DNA of 45,511 nucleotides from an uncultured Bacteroidota bacterium (lineage in GTDB: Bacteria > Bacteroidota > Bacteroidia > AKYH767-A > OLB10), in assembly GCA_903881665.1 (NCBI GenBank), contig CAIRUC010000130.1:1-45511 (forward strand), in the 5' to 3' direction. Shown piece by piece: positions 27,307-35,837 of this stretch (position 1 is the first letter of the stretch; each line of letters starts with the position of its first letter). A program made the position numbers and the translations under genes. The notes beneath the pieces are model-generated. The model did no database searches. It saw only the letters and a list, made by a program, of their open reading frames with translations, and was not told the DNA's origin.

Positions 27307-28239
27307 TTAATTAGCAATGCTATTATCCTTGCGAACCTGATTAGCATTCGAACTAAACTTCAACTTAAAACGACGACTGAAATAAGCAGGATCTTTAAAT
27401 CCTACCGAATGCGCAATTTCTTGAACATTATCTTTTGTAGTGCGCAGTAAGGCAAATGCTTTCTCCAAACGTTGATTTTCGATATAATCCTGAAGATTGG
27501 TATTTGTTAGCGTTTTAAAAAACTGGCCAACATAATCTTTAGACACGTACGCTTTCTCCGCAATGCGGTTATTCGAAAGATCTTCACTAAGGTTCGCGTG
27601 AATATATTGAATAATATTCACCAAACGTTTATCAAGCAAATAAGAGATTTTTTCGAAACTTTTTTCGTACTCAGGCTTACCATGAATAAAGCGACAAATA
27701 TGCACTACTAACTCCTCGGTAAAATTTTTCAGCAAGCGATCGCGCCCAATACCACTGTCATGTTCTTCGAATATCATTGTATTCATGAGATAATTCATTT
27801 CCTCATCAATTGGCATGATAAAGCAAGGCAATTCAAGAATTGAAAAGAAAGGTATGGCTCCATAAATATGCACATCAAAACCCACAATCGAAAAGATATC
27901 TTTTTTTTCATCGGGGCCCTCTTTTGGATGTCGAGAAATTACGTATTGATCTCTTAACTCAGGAGAAGTGTATCCCTCTTTACCAAATACATCATAATGA
28001 TCACTTTTACCATGGCGGAAATAAATTGGACTCCCCACAGGCATAAAATAAAATTGACCAGGATTAATGCGTTCAAAATCACGCTCCCCATAACAATGGC
28101 CACTATTTACTTGAACTAAGATATTTCGAGGCTCAACTGAAGCATTTAATTCGCTAGGTTTTACAATCTCACGCAAATCCGATTTGTGATATTTGACTTG
28201 CAGAGATTCAATAATCCGGTTAAATATATCGTCGCGCAT
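27307..28239 (-). CDS. AraC-family transcriptional regulator
   Basis: 310 residues. The N-terminal 180 residues form a cupin-like sensor (GHCYGERDFERINPGQFYFM, PVGSPIYF). The last ~100 residues contain two helix-turn-helix units: SNNRIAEKAYVSKDYVGQFF, then VQEIAHSVGFKDPAYFSRRF, the AraC signature. Ligand and targets unknown. It is divergent from pnuC with about 207 nt between starts, which makes the NAD-salvage genes the nearest possible target, though housekeeping placement is also possible. A consensus promoter precedes it. Confidence 0.9.
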   Translation of the reverse strand: MRDDIFNRIIESLQVKYHKSDLREIVKPSELNASVEPRNILVQVNSGHCYGERDFERINPGQFYFMPVGSPIYFRHGKSDHYDVFGKEGYTSPELRDQYVISRHPKEGPDEKKDIFSIVGFDVHIYGAIPFFSILELPCFIMPIDEEMNYLMNTMIFEEHDSGIGRDRLLKNFTEELVVHICRFIHGKPEYEKSFEKISYLLDKRLVNIIQYIHANLSEDLSNNRIAEKAYVSKDYVGQFFKTLTNTNLQDYIENQRLEKAFALLRTTKDNVQEIAHSVGFKDPAYFSRRFKLKFSSNANQVRKDNSIAN

Positions 28240-28258
28240 TGGTTGCTATTATTTAGAA

Positions 28259-28288
28259 CAAATTTAAACCTCAAAATGACAAATACAA
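28259..28288 (-). promoter_or_regulatory. Promoter of the AraC-family gene
   Basis: Minus-strand TTG (28286-28288), 19-nt spacer, TAAATTTG (28259-28266), 19 nt before the ATG. Both boxes and spacing match the Bacteroidota consensus. Confidence 0.65.
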
Positions 28289-28412
28289 CGCATTCATTAG
28301 AAAAGTACAAATCGATGACATTATAACGATCCTTTTTTATTGAATATCAGCCACTTTATTTAATGTTTACACATCAATTATTAGTAAAATGAAGTTTGGA
28401 TTATTCTAATAT

Positions 28413-28425
28413 ATGCTATTAGCAT
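28413..28425. promoter_or_regulatory. 13-bp palindrome upstream of pnuC, possible operator
   Basis: ATGCTA-T-TAGCAT, a perfect inverted repeat with a one-base centre, 21 nt before the pnuC ATG and just upstream of a degenerate -7-like sequence TAATCTTTG. Which regulator binds is unknown. Confidence 0.35.
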
Positions 28426-28446
28426 CAATTAAAGTTTAATCTTTGC

Positions 28447-29013
28447 ATGGTGAATCAACTAGAATTAATTGGATTTGCCTTTGGCATTATTGGGGTATAT
28501 CTGACCTTGAAAGAAAACAGTCTTTGTTTTCCAACTGGACTAATTAATGTGGCGGTTTCGAGTATACTTTTCTACCAACAACAACTTTTTGCCGACACGC
28601 TTCAGCAATTAGTATATATTCCTATTCTTTTTTACGGGTGGTATGCCTGGAAATTCAAGTTGGCAAATACTAAATTAACGATTGGAACACTTTCGAAAGC
28701 AGAAAAGTTAAACTATACGGCCATTACCGTACTATTTGCGGCTGCACTTGGCACCTTATTAAGAAATCATACCACCGCATCAATTCCATGGATCGACTCG
28801 GCAGCAACCGCAGCTTCATTTCTTGCCCAATACCTAATTGCACGTAAAAAAATTGAAAACTGGATTATTTGGATAGCAGTAAACGTATTATACATCGGCA
28901 TTTATACTTACAAAGGCCTTCCACTCTACTCCATTTTGTTTTTCATTTACTTAATATTAGCAATATCTGGATATCGAACATGGAAAAAACAATTATTGAT
29001 TCTTCCCTTATGA
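28447..29013 (+). CDS. pnuC: Nicotinamide riboside transporter PnuC
   Basis: 188 residues with about seven hydrophobic segments. The N-terminal stretch ELIGFAFGIIGVYLTLKENS and the tail of the first half, ILFYGWYAWKF, are typical PnuC motifs; a second conserved set is LIARKKIENWIIWIAVNVLY. It facilitates uptake of nicotinamide riboside, trapped inside by phosphorylation. The following gene is a NadR-type kinase whose start overlaps this one, so transport and trapping are co-expressed. A thiamine-transporting PnuT cannot be excluded by sequence alone, but the kinase partner supports NR. Confidence 0.9.
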   Translation: MVNQLELIGFAFGIIGVYLTLKENSLCFPTGLINVAVSSILFYQQQLFADTLQQLVYIPILFYGWYAWKFKLANTKLTIGTLSKAEKLNYTAITVLFAAALGTLLRNHTTASIPWIDSAATAASFLAQYLIARKKIENWIIWIAVNVLYIGIYTYKGLPLYSILFFIYLILAISGYRTWKKQLLILPL

Positions 29014-29546
29014 TTAGATTAGCGATTGTAGGTCCTGAAAGCACTGGCAAATCGGACCTCACGAAAGCACTTGCAATAAAACTGAATTGTGCTCATACAG
29101 TAGAAATTGCCCGCGAATATTTAACAAAACGAGCTGGAGAGTATACTGAAGACGATCTTTCGATTTTGGCGCAATTGCAATGCGAAGCAGAAGACACTTT
29201 TCATAATGCATCACTCTTAATTTGCGATACGACCACACTTGTAATTAAAATTTGGAGCGACGTAAAATATGGCAGGTGCAGCAAAGAAATCATCGATTTA
29301 TACCAAAATAGAAAATACGATTACACCTTACTTACTGATATTGATTTACCATGGAGTAACGACCCACTTCGCGAACATCCATCCATCGAAGATCGTAAAA
29401 TGTTAATGGATTTGTATAAAATAGAGTTAACCGCACATCAAATAAAATACGGCATCGTTTCAGGTCGAGGTAACGACAGAATCAACAATGCGCTTCATTT
29501 GATCGCGGCTCAATTTCCTACGATTTCGGAATCCCTGCTCCGGTAA
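28980..29546 (+). CDS. NadR-type ribosylnicotinamide kinase
   Basis: 188 residues from the ATG at 28980, 34 nt inside pnuC. A second ATG at 29010 forms an ATGA overlap with the pnuC stop and would give 178 residues; the choice is open. The P-loop AIVGPESTGKSDL is the signature of the NadR kinase domain, followed by EIAREYL and the acidic LLICDTTTLVIKIW strand (Walker B/substrate Asp) and DLPWSNDPLREHP. It phosphorylates nicotinamide riboside to NMN. Unlike E. coli NadR it lacks the DNA-binding and adenylyltransferase domains. Confidence 0.88.
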   Translation: MEKTIIDSSLMIRLAIVGPESTGKSDLTKALAIKLNCAHTVEIAREYLTKRAGEYTEDDLSILAQLQCEAEDTFHNASLLICDTTTLVIKIWSDVKYGRCSKEIIDLYQNRKYDYTLLTDIDLPWSNDPLREHPSIEDRKMLMDLYKIELTAHQIKYGIVSGRGNDRINNALHLIAAQFPTISESLLR

Positions 29547-29614
29547 GAAAACGGAGTTCATTCGAACTCGTCACTTCAGTGCACATCAATTTATGAAAAT
29601 AGCGGGCAAATCAC

Positions 29615-29622
29615 TAAGTTTG
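29615..29622 (+). promoter_or_regulatory. Candidate -7 box for cystathionine beta-synthase
   Basis: TAAGTTTG, an exact TAnnTTTG match, 38 nt before the ATG, with no -33 box at standard spacing. A small hairpin GAGTTC-ATTC-GAACTC lies at 29554-29569, just after the kinase gene. Confidence 0.35.
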
Positions 29623-29660
29623 CACCCTCAAAATCACAACTACCGAAAATTTCGATTAGA

Positions 29661-31022
29661 ATGAAAATCTGTAATAATATTCTTGAAGCCATTGGAAATA
29701 CACCTTTGGTAAAACTAAACAAAGTAACGGCCGATGTTCCTGCTACGGTGTTAGCCAAAGTAGAAACTTTCAATCCTGGCAACTCCATCAAAGATCGCAT
29801 GGCGTTAAAAATGATTGAAGATGCTGAGAAATCGGGCAAATTGAAACCAGGAGGAACCATCATAGAAGGAACTTCAGGCAACACAGGGATGGGATTAGCC
29901 ATTGCTGGTATCGTTAAAGGTTATAAATGTGTATTTGCAACTACAGACAAACAATCGAAAGAAAAAGTAGATGCTTTGAGAGCATTCGGTGCTGATGTAA
30001 TTGTTTGTCCGACGAACGTTGAACCCGAAGACCCTCGCTCTTACTATTCAGTAGCAGCACGCTTAAGCAAAGAACTGCCGAATTCATTTTATCCAAACCA
30101 ATACGACAACCTCTCGAATCGTCAAGCGCATTACGAACAAACTGGACCTGAAATTTGGGAACAAACAGAAGGAAAGATTACACATCTTGTTGTTGGAGCA
30201 GGAACAGGCGGAACCGTAACTGGAACAGGTAAATTTTTGAAAGAAAAAAACCCGAACATTAAAGTTTGGGCAATCGATACATACGGATCTGTTTTAAAGA
30301 AATACCATGAAACTGGAATTCTCGACAAGAATGAAATTTACCCGTATGTAACCGAAGGTATCGGAGAAGATTTCATTCCGGAAAACTACGATTTTTCGGT
30401 TATTGATCACTTCGAAAAAGTTACCGATCGCGATGCCGCTGTATATACACGTGAGCTTTGTCGTCAAGAAGGCATTTGGGTTGGTTATTCAGCAGGATCA
30501 GCGATTGCAGGCGTGATCCAGATGAAAGAACAACTAACGAAAGACGACGTGGTGGTAGTGATTTTCCATGATCATGGAACGCGTTATATAGGCAAAATCT
30601 TTAATGACGAATGGATGCTCAATATGGGATACATCGACAAAAAAGGATTAACGGCGGAAGATTTAGTGAAGCAAAATGTTGACTTAAAAACAGTCGATAA
30701 AAATGATACTATCGGATACGCCATGAAAATTATCAGTGAGCATAACTTCTCTCAAATTCCTGTTACGAGCGACAACAGAATTGTAGGTTCCATTAGCGAA
30801 AAACTGGTATTCAACAGCATTATGAATTCACCAGAATCGAAAAATCAACCAGTAGCTACGATAATGCAAGAAGCCATTCCTTTTGTAGACATTACCACTC
30901 CAATAGATACTATTTCTAAAATGGTAAGCGGCGAATCGGAAGCTGTGTTAGTAAAAGACTTTAAACGCGACAAAAACTACATCATTACCCGTTACGATGT
31001 AGCAGAAATCATGTCGAAATAA
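29661..31022 (+). CDS. Cystathionine beta-synthase (PLP domain plus CBS pair)
   Basis: 453 residues. The fold-type II PLP domain has TPLVKLN, NSIKDRMALKMI with Schiff-base K44, the phosphate/substrate loop GTSGNTGMGLA (73-83) and GAGTGGTVTGTGKFL. Residues ~339-453 are a pair of CBS regulatory modules (DTIGYAMKIISEHNFSQIPV, IVGSISEKL, MQEAIPFVDI). A cysteine synthase would be near 310 residues, so the tail favours cystathionine beta-synthase, condensing serine with homocysteine; the CBS pair may bind adenosyl ligands. With ahcY this gives the start of reverse transsulfuration. Ends at a strong terminator. Confidence 0.88.
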   Translation: MKICNNILEAIGNTPLVKLNKVTADVPATVLAKVETFNPGNSIKDRMALKMIEDAEKSGKLKPGGTIIEGTSGNTGMGLAIAGIVKGYKCVFATTDKQSKEKVDALRAFGADVIVCPTNVEPEDPRSYYSVAARLSKELPNSFYPNQYDNLSNRQAHYEQTGPEIWEQTEGKITHLVVGAGTGGTVTGTGKFLKEKNPNIKVWAIDTYGSVLKKYHETGILDKNEIYPYVTEGIGEDFIPENYDFSVIDHFEKVTDRDAAVYTRELCRQEGIWVGYSAGSAIAGVIQMKEQLTKDDVVVVIFHDHGTRYIGKIFNDEWMLNMGYIDKKGLTAEDLVKQNVDLKTVDKNDTIGYAMKIISEHNFSQIPVTSDNRIVGSISEKLVFNSIMNSPESKNQPVATIMQEAIPFVDITTPIDTISKMVSGESEAVLVKDFKRDKNYIITRYDVAEIMSK

Positions 31023-31037
31023 TTGAATTTTCAATAG

Positions 31038-31073
31038 AAAGCCCCTTCGGTAGTACGCCGGAGGGGCTTTTTT
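31038..31073 (+). terminator. Terminator after cystathionine beta-synthase
   Basis: AAAGCCCCTTCGG / CCGGAGGGGCTTT with a 7-nt loop (one G-T pair), followed by TTTTTTG. Confidence 0.9.
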
Positions 31074-31099
31074 GTACATGAGAATACCGCTAATTCAAT

Positions 31100-31107
31100 T
31101 AGTTTTG
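31100..31107 (+). promoter_or_regulatory. Candidate -7 box for the BtuF-like gene
   Basis: TAGTTTTG, an exact TAnnTTTG match, 7 nt before the ATG. A TTTG lies 25 nt upstream, inside the preceding terminator's T-tract. Confidence 0.35.
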
Positions 31108-31114
31108 CAATACC

Positions 31115-31897
31115 ATGTTCGACCAAATGAATCGATTAGTGCATCTTCCTGCAGCGCCAGAAAGAATTGTATCGCTAGTGCCATCTCAAACTGAGCTGCT
31201 TTATCATTTAGGTCTTGGTGAGAAAGTAGTTGGTATTACAAAGTTTTGCGTACACCCCGAATTATGGTTCCGCAATAAAACCAAAGTAGGAGGCACGAAA
31301 AATTTCGATATAGAAAAAATTCGTTCACTGAAGCCCGATTTAATAATTGCCAACAAAGAAGAAAATAGTCGTGAATTGCTTGAAGAATTAATGAAAGAAT
31401 TTACCGTTTGGATTAGTGATGTAACCGATATTAGAACAGCTCTCGAAATGATTGAAGCGGTAGGAAAAATAACGCACCGCGGCCTTGAAGGAAAAAAAAT
31501 AACAAACACGATATTAAAAGAAAGAGGTGAATTACAAAAAAATAGGCCTGCTCATCTTAATGGAAAAAGAGTTTGTTATTATATTTGGAAAGACCCTTGG
31601 ATGACAGTTGGTGACGATACATTTATCTACAGCATGTTATTAGAACTAGGACTACAGCCAATAGGTAAAGGCATGCAACGCTACCCTACGCTATCACCTA
31701 AAGAATTTGAACAAATCCCGGATTTTATATTTTTATCGTCGGAGCCCTACCACTTTAAAAAAGAAGATCTCGAAAATATTCAATCTATTTATCCGACAAG
31801 TAAAGTAATAATGGTTGATGGAGAATACTTTTCGTGGTACGGATCACGTATAAAAGACAGTTTCGGTTATTTACAAGAACTTATAACTACGCTCTAA
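31115..31897 (+). CDS. BtuF-like helical-backbone metal/cobalamin-binding protein, no signal peptide
   Basis: 260 residues. The periplasmic-binding fold of the TroA/BtuF class is clear from PERIVSLVPSQTELLYHLGL, VVGITKFCVHPE, VGGTKNFDIEKIRSLKPDLI and the second-lobe YIWKDPWMTVGDDTFIYSML. Members bind vitamin B12, haem or siderophores for ABC import. This one begins almost directly with the fold (MFDQMNRLVHLPAAPERIV) and has no signal peptide or lipobox, and no permease or ATPase lies nearby. It may be cytoplasmic; similar leaderless forms occur in Bacteroidota. Substrate unknown. Confidence 0.8.
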   Translation: MFDQMNRLVHLPAAPERIVSLVPSQTELLYHLGLGEKVVGITKFCVHPELWFRNKTKVGGTKNFDIEKIRSLKPDLIIANKEENSRELLEELMKEFTVWISDVTDIRTALEMIEAVGKITHRGLEGKKITNTILKERGELQKNRPAHLNGKRVCYYIWKDPWMTVGDDTFIYSMLLELGLQPIGKGMQRYPTLSPKEFEQIPDFIFLSSEPYHFKKEDLENIQSIYPTSKVIMVDGEYFSWYGSRIKDSFGYLQELITTL

Positions 31898-31910
31898 CGA
31901 TTACAATTAT

Positions 31911-31918
31911 TAAATTTG
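31911..31918 (+). promoter_or_regulatory. Candidate -7 box for the patatin gene
   Basis: TAAATTTG, an exact TAnnTTTG match, 18 nt before the GTG start; no -33 box recognised. Confidence 0.35.
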
Positions 31919-31936
31919 CAAACAACACAATAATTC

Positions 31937-34225
31937 GTGATTAAACGTCTGACTATTTTCATCCTCCTGCCCTTGCTGATAACGCAAGTAGGTTTTTGCC
32001 AAAAGGTAGGATTAGTGCTAAGCGGAGGCGGTGCAAGAGGATTTGCGCATATTGGAGTACTTAAAGCCCTTGAAGAAAACAATATTCCTATTGATTATAT
32101 CACAGGAACTTCGGCTGGCGCTTTAGTTGGCAGCTATTATGCCATTGGATACACGCCATCAGAAATAGAAAACATAGTAGTATCAAAGGCGTTTGAAAGA
32201 AGAGCAACGGGGCTATTCAACGAAGAAAATCTTTATAATTTCCTTAAGAATCCCGACGATGCCAGTTGGGTTAATATTAAACTAATATCCGACTCCGGCT
32301 TCAAAACACAGCTACCAAGCAACTTTGTAAATCCAGCAGAAATCAACTTTTCATTAATGGAAGATATGGCATCACAAATTGCGATGTCGGGATATAATTT
32401 TGATAGCTTGTTGGTGCCATTTAGATGCATTGCTGCCGACATCACTGCAAAGCAACCTATTGAATTTAAACAAGGAGATCTTGCATTAGCCGTAAGAGCC
32501 TCGATGGCCTTTCCATTTTATTACGCACCTGTTTTAATTGAAGACAATATTTTATATGACGGAGGTATTTACAACAACTTCCCTACAGACGTGATGCTTA
32601 AAGATTTTAATCCTGAGTTAATGATAGGTGTAAGTGCGGCTGGAAATTCAGATATTCCAAATGAAGGAAATTTCTTGAGTCAATTAAAAACCATGATCGT
32701 GCAAACCACCAAATACACCATGCCGCGCGAACAAGACATTCTTATTGAACCAAATATTAAAAACATAAACACCTTTCAATTTGCATCAATAAAATCAGCT
32801 ATTGATAGTGGCTATGCAGAAGGATTAAGAATGATTCCATTTATAAAATCGAAAATAGAAAACCGAGTTGCTAATAATGAAGCATTAAGAATAAAACGAA
32901 GTGCATTTAAAAATGCAGGATTTAACATAACAATTGATCAAATAATAGTAAAAGGAGTAAATGAAGATCAAGCGGCCTATATAAAAGCTGTACTGAACCC
33001 AAGAAATCAATGTATATCCATTCAGCAATTAAGGAAGGAATGGTTTAAATTAGTTGCAGACGACAACCAACGATATCTATTTCCTAGATTGTTGTACAAT
33101 ACTTCGTCAGGCAATTATGATTTACATGTAGATGTAAGAAAAAACAAAGGTATACTGCTCGACTTTGGCGGCAACATATCTTCTCGACCAATAAATACCG
33201 GATTTGTTTCCATTCAGCATAACTTTTGGGGTAAGCAAAGTTTTAGAGCTAACGCTAATATCTATTTCGGCAAATTATACAGCAGCGGACAATTCAGATT
33301 ACGATTAGACATGCCAGGAAAAGTTCCGTTTTTTATGGAACCCACCATAACCCTAAATCAATGGGACTTTTACAAAAGTAGTAGTGCCTTTTTCGAAGAT
33401 GTTAAACCAAGTTATTTTGTGCAATACGATAGGTCGTACCAATTGGGGATAGGCATACCCGTTAGAAACAAAGGAAAACTAGTAGGAGGTGGTAGTTCTT
33501 TCTTATTGAAAGATAAATACTACATGACACGCAATTTTACTCAAAGCGACACTAGTGACATAACAGAATTTAAAGGAGTTTCGGCATTTCTAGAATTCGA
33601 TCGTAATACGCTAAACAGAAAAATGTATGCCAATAAAGGTACGTACTTTGGCGTCAAGTTACGTTTTATTAATGGAACAGAAATAACAAAACCAGGCTCC
33701 ACTCAACTATTACGTGACACAACTGAAAACGATCACCATTGGATTCAAATGAACATCAAATACGAAAACTATTTCACTCAAATGGGGAAAGTGAAAATAG
33801 GATTATATTCTGAACTAATGATAAGTAACCAACCTTTTTTCTCGAACTATACAGCCAGCATATTATCAGCACCCGCATTTACTCCAATAGCGGATATGCA
33901 AAGTCAGTTTCAAGAAAATTTTAGATCTCATGCCTTTTTAGGGCTAGGAATAAAGAACATTGTAAGCTTGAACGAAAGCTTCGACATTCGACTTGAAGGT
34001 TATATATTCCAACCTTATCAAGAGATATTGCAAAAAGAAAACTTTAATGTTCATTATGGCGAAAAATTCAGCAAGCGGTATTTTACAGGAACGATAAACA
34101 CTGTATTCAAAAGCCCAATAGGCCCAATAAGTTTAGCTTTAAATTACTACGACAAGCGCGATAAACCATTTAGCGTAATTTTCCATTTAGGCTATATCTT
34201 ATTTAATAGAAAAGCTATTTATTAA
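31937..34225 (+). CDS. Patatin-like phospholipase fused to an Omp85-type barrel
   Basis: 762 residues from a GTG start, chosen because it gives a good signal peptide (IKRLTIFILLPLLITQVGFC) and no ATG is available. The patatin domain has the oxyanion loop LSGGGARGFAHIGVL, nucleophile elbow GTSAGA with S59, and the catalytic dyad Asp in YDGGIYNNF (D208). Residues ~310-380 resemble a POTRA module (FNITIDQIIVKGVNEDQAAY), and the remainder is a 16-strand surface-antigen barrel. The arrangement is that of PlpD-like type Vd proteins: a lipase exported or held through its own barrel. A candidate outer-membrane phospholipase. Confidence 0.88.
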   Translation: MIKRLTIFILLPLLITQVGFCQKVGLVLSGGGARGFAHIGVLKALEENNIPIDYITGTSAGALVGSYYAIGYTPSEIENIVVSKAFERRATGLFNEENLYNFLKNPDDASWVNIKLISDSGFKTQLPSNFVNPAEINFSLMEDMASQIAMSGYNFDSLLVPFRCIAADITAKQPIEFKQGDLALAVRASMAFPFYYAPVLIEDNILYDGGIYNNFPTDVMLKDFNPELMIGVSAAGNSDIPNEGNFLSQLKTMIVQTTKYTMPREQDILIEPNIKNINTFQFASIKSAIDSGYAEGLRMIPFIKSKIENRVANNEALRIKRSAFKNAGFNITIDQIIVKGVNEDQAAYIKAVLNPRNQCISIQQLRKEWFKLVADDNQRYLFPRLLYNTSSGNYDLHVDVRKNKGILLDFGGNISSRPINTGFVSIQHNFWGKQSFRANANIYFGKLYSSGQFRLRLDMPGKVPFFMEPTITLNQWDFYKSSSAFFEDVKPSYFVQYDRSYQLGIGIPVRNKGKLVGGGSSFLLKDKYYMTRNFTQSDTSDITEFKGVSAFLEFDRNTLNRKMYANKGTYFGVKLRFINGTEITKPGSTQLLRDTTENDHHWIQMNIKYENYFTQMGKVKIGLYSELMISNQPFFSNYTASILSAPAFTPIADMQSQFQENFRSHAFLGLGIKNIVSLNESFDIRLEGYIFQPYQEILQKENFNVHYGEKFSKRYFTGTINTVFKSPIGPISLALNYYDKRDKPFSVIFHLGYILFNRKAIY

Positions 34226-34738
34226 GACGTCATTTATCAAGATATTAATTCGAGTAAAAAATTCGAAAAAGAACTTCGAAAACTTAACTAAGAACTAGAA
34301 TTCGAAGTCGTTCGGAGAGGAAATGAACTCACAAAAATTATAGAATATTCATCGGATGCATACCTTCGTATAGACAAAGAATTAATAATTACTTACGTAA
34401 ATGGAAAAGCCGCTCAATTAGTTGGCAAAACAAAATCAGAAGAACTAGGCAAACGCATTAAGGAATATATAACTTCAAATTCTTGAAATATTCTTCATGA
34501 AAAAATAACAGAAGCGCTTATCTCAAATAATGGATTCATAAAAGAAATCGACTTCGATTATGCTAAAAGAAATATGAAAATTAAATGCTACCCAACAAAC
34601 TCCGGCGCAAATATATTTATATAGAAAATTACAAAAATAAGTGAAATAATGATGAATGGCAAATTAGAAATATGGAGTCGACATGGGGAAGGGACTACCA
34701 TTACTATTTATGTTCCATTTGAACTAACAAACAATTAA
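34226..34738 (+). pseudogene. Remnant of a PAS-domain sensor histidine kinase
   Basis: A single reading frame from just after the patatin stop to 34738 encodes kinase-like sequence broken by three in-frame stops, one of each kind: TAA at 34289, TGA at 34484 and TAG at 34622. The parts, in order, are the tail of a PAS domain and linker (DVIYQDINSSKKFEKELRKL), a second PAS start (IIEYSSDAYLRIDKELIITY, VNGKAAQLVGKTKSEELG), then after decay a histidine-kinase C-terminal G2 box (LEIWSRHGEGTTITIYVPFE). The dimerisation/phospho-acceptor helix and most of the ATPase domain are deleted. The stop is 2 nt before the intact response regulator, the usual kinase-regulator order. Confidence 0.85.
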
Positions 34739-34740
34739 AA

Positions 34741-35379
34741 ATGAAAATGTTACGCATTGTTATTGCAGAAGACCACACAATTATTCGTAAAGGACTAATA
34801 CAAATTTTAAAAGAAGAAATACAAAACCTAGAAATTGGGGAGGCGGCAAATATCATCGAATTAAATCAATTGTTACATCATGAAAAATGGGACATGGTAA
34901 TTAGCGACATTAGTATGCCAGGCAGGAGTGGAATGGACAATCTTAAACAAATAAAAGACCTTTATCCAAATTTACCTGTTTTAATGATTAGCATACATCC
35001 CGAAGAGCAATATGCCATTCGTTCACTAAAAGGCGGAGCAAATGGGTATATCACAAAAGATAGTGCGACAGAAGAATTATTACTTGCCGTTAAAACTATC
35101 CTTTCGGGTCATAAATATATTTCTGCAACACTTGCCGAACATTTGGCCAAACATCTCTCTCAAAAAGAAAGGGGTGGGTTGCCGCATGAAACGTTATCGG
35201 ATCGCGAATTTGACGTATTAAAAATGATCACATCAGGTAAAACAGTATCAGAAATCGCTAAAGATTTATCATTAAGTGCAACAACTATCAGCACCTACCG
35301 TTCGCGTATACTTGAAAAAATGCATATGCGTACTAATGCTGAATTGACGCAGTATGCAGTAAGTCAAGGAATCGCTTAG
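34741..35379 (+). CDS. LuxR-type response regulator (kinase partner decayed)
   Basis: 212 residues. The receiver domain has the acidic pair E10-D11, phospho-acceptor D56 (VISDISMPGRSG), conserved S84 and K106 (GYITKDSA). The C-terminal NarL/LuxR helix-turn-helix is LSDREFDVLKMITSGKTVSE, then IAKDLSLSATTISTYRSRIL. All residues for phosphorylation and DNA binding are kept, although the upstream kinase is a pseudogene. Activation could come from the second kinase 460 nt downstream or from small phosphodonors; this is inference. Start ATG with another Met two codons later. Confidence 0.92.
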   Translation: MKMLRIVIAEDHTIIRKGLIQILKEEIQNLEIGEAANIIELNQLLHHEKWDMVISDISMPGRSGMDNLKQIKDLYPNLPVLMISIHPEEQYAIRSLKGGANGYITKDSATEELLLAVKTILSGHKYISATLAEHLAKHLSQKERGGLPHETLSDREFDVLKMITSGKTVSEIAKDLSLSATTISTYRSRILEKMHMRTNAELTQYAVSQGIA

Positions 35380-35837
35380 TGCAACATTATAAATTATTTT
35401 GCAATTTCGATGTCACTTAAAATACTTACTCTATTAATAATGGTCGCATACACCATAAAATAATAATAATAAATTAAACTAATTAAAATAACCCGTTATC
35501 GACGTGTTAATAGCACTATTATTCATCTAGGATAAATGTAGAAACCATTAAAATGGTTCAACTTAATTATAAAAAATTTAAATTATTTATAAAAAAGGAC
35601 TTCTTTGCCCGCATAATTATTCTATATTTATTCACTTTTATATTCGCCTTTAAATTAATTTCACATTTAGAAAGTCATCTCAATTAGGATGCTATAACAT
35701 GAATAAAAATCAATCAAAGTATATTGATACTTGGGCAGCTACCAAAGAACTTCTTCACTATTTTAATTGTATTACAAGCAATTAAAAGCTGGAAGAAAAG
35801 AAGTTAATTAGCACTCAAAACTAGTAACTCCACTTTT
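35380..35837. other. AT-rich degenerate stretch between two-component pairs
   Basis: 458 bases with no full gene. It contains a 44-codon frame with one membrane-like segment (35553-35687, separate entry) and a 28-codon frame at 35699 (MNKNQSKYIDTWAATKELLH, then a TAA at 35783) that continues in the same frame as KLEEKKLISTQN to another stop. Together these look like decayed coding sequence rather than designed regulatory DNA. Confidence 0.45.
35553..35687 (+). CDS. Possible small single-pass membrane protein
   Basis: 44 codons: a basic start MVQLNYKKFKLFIKKDFFA, then a hydrophobic helix RIIILYLFTFIFAFKLI, then SHLESHLN. The charge pattern suits an N-in membrane segment. It may equally be a fragment of a decayed sensor kinase, given the surroundings. 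No ribosome-binding site and no promoter box were seen. Confidence 0.25.
   Translation: MVQLNYKKFKLFIKKDFFARIIILYLFTFIFAFKLISHLESHLN

Noticed and set aside
34226..34738. Stop-codon recoding or a variant genetic code explaining the interrupted kinase frame
   Set aside because: All three stop types occur in the frame, neighbouring genes use normal stops, and the catalytic core is missing; decay is simpler.
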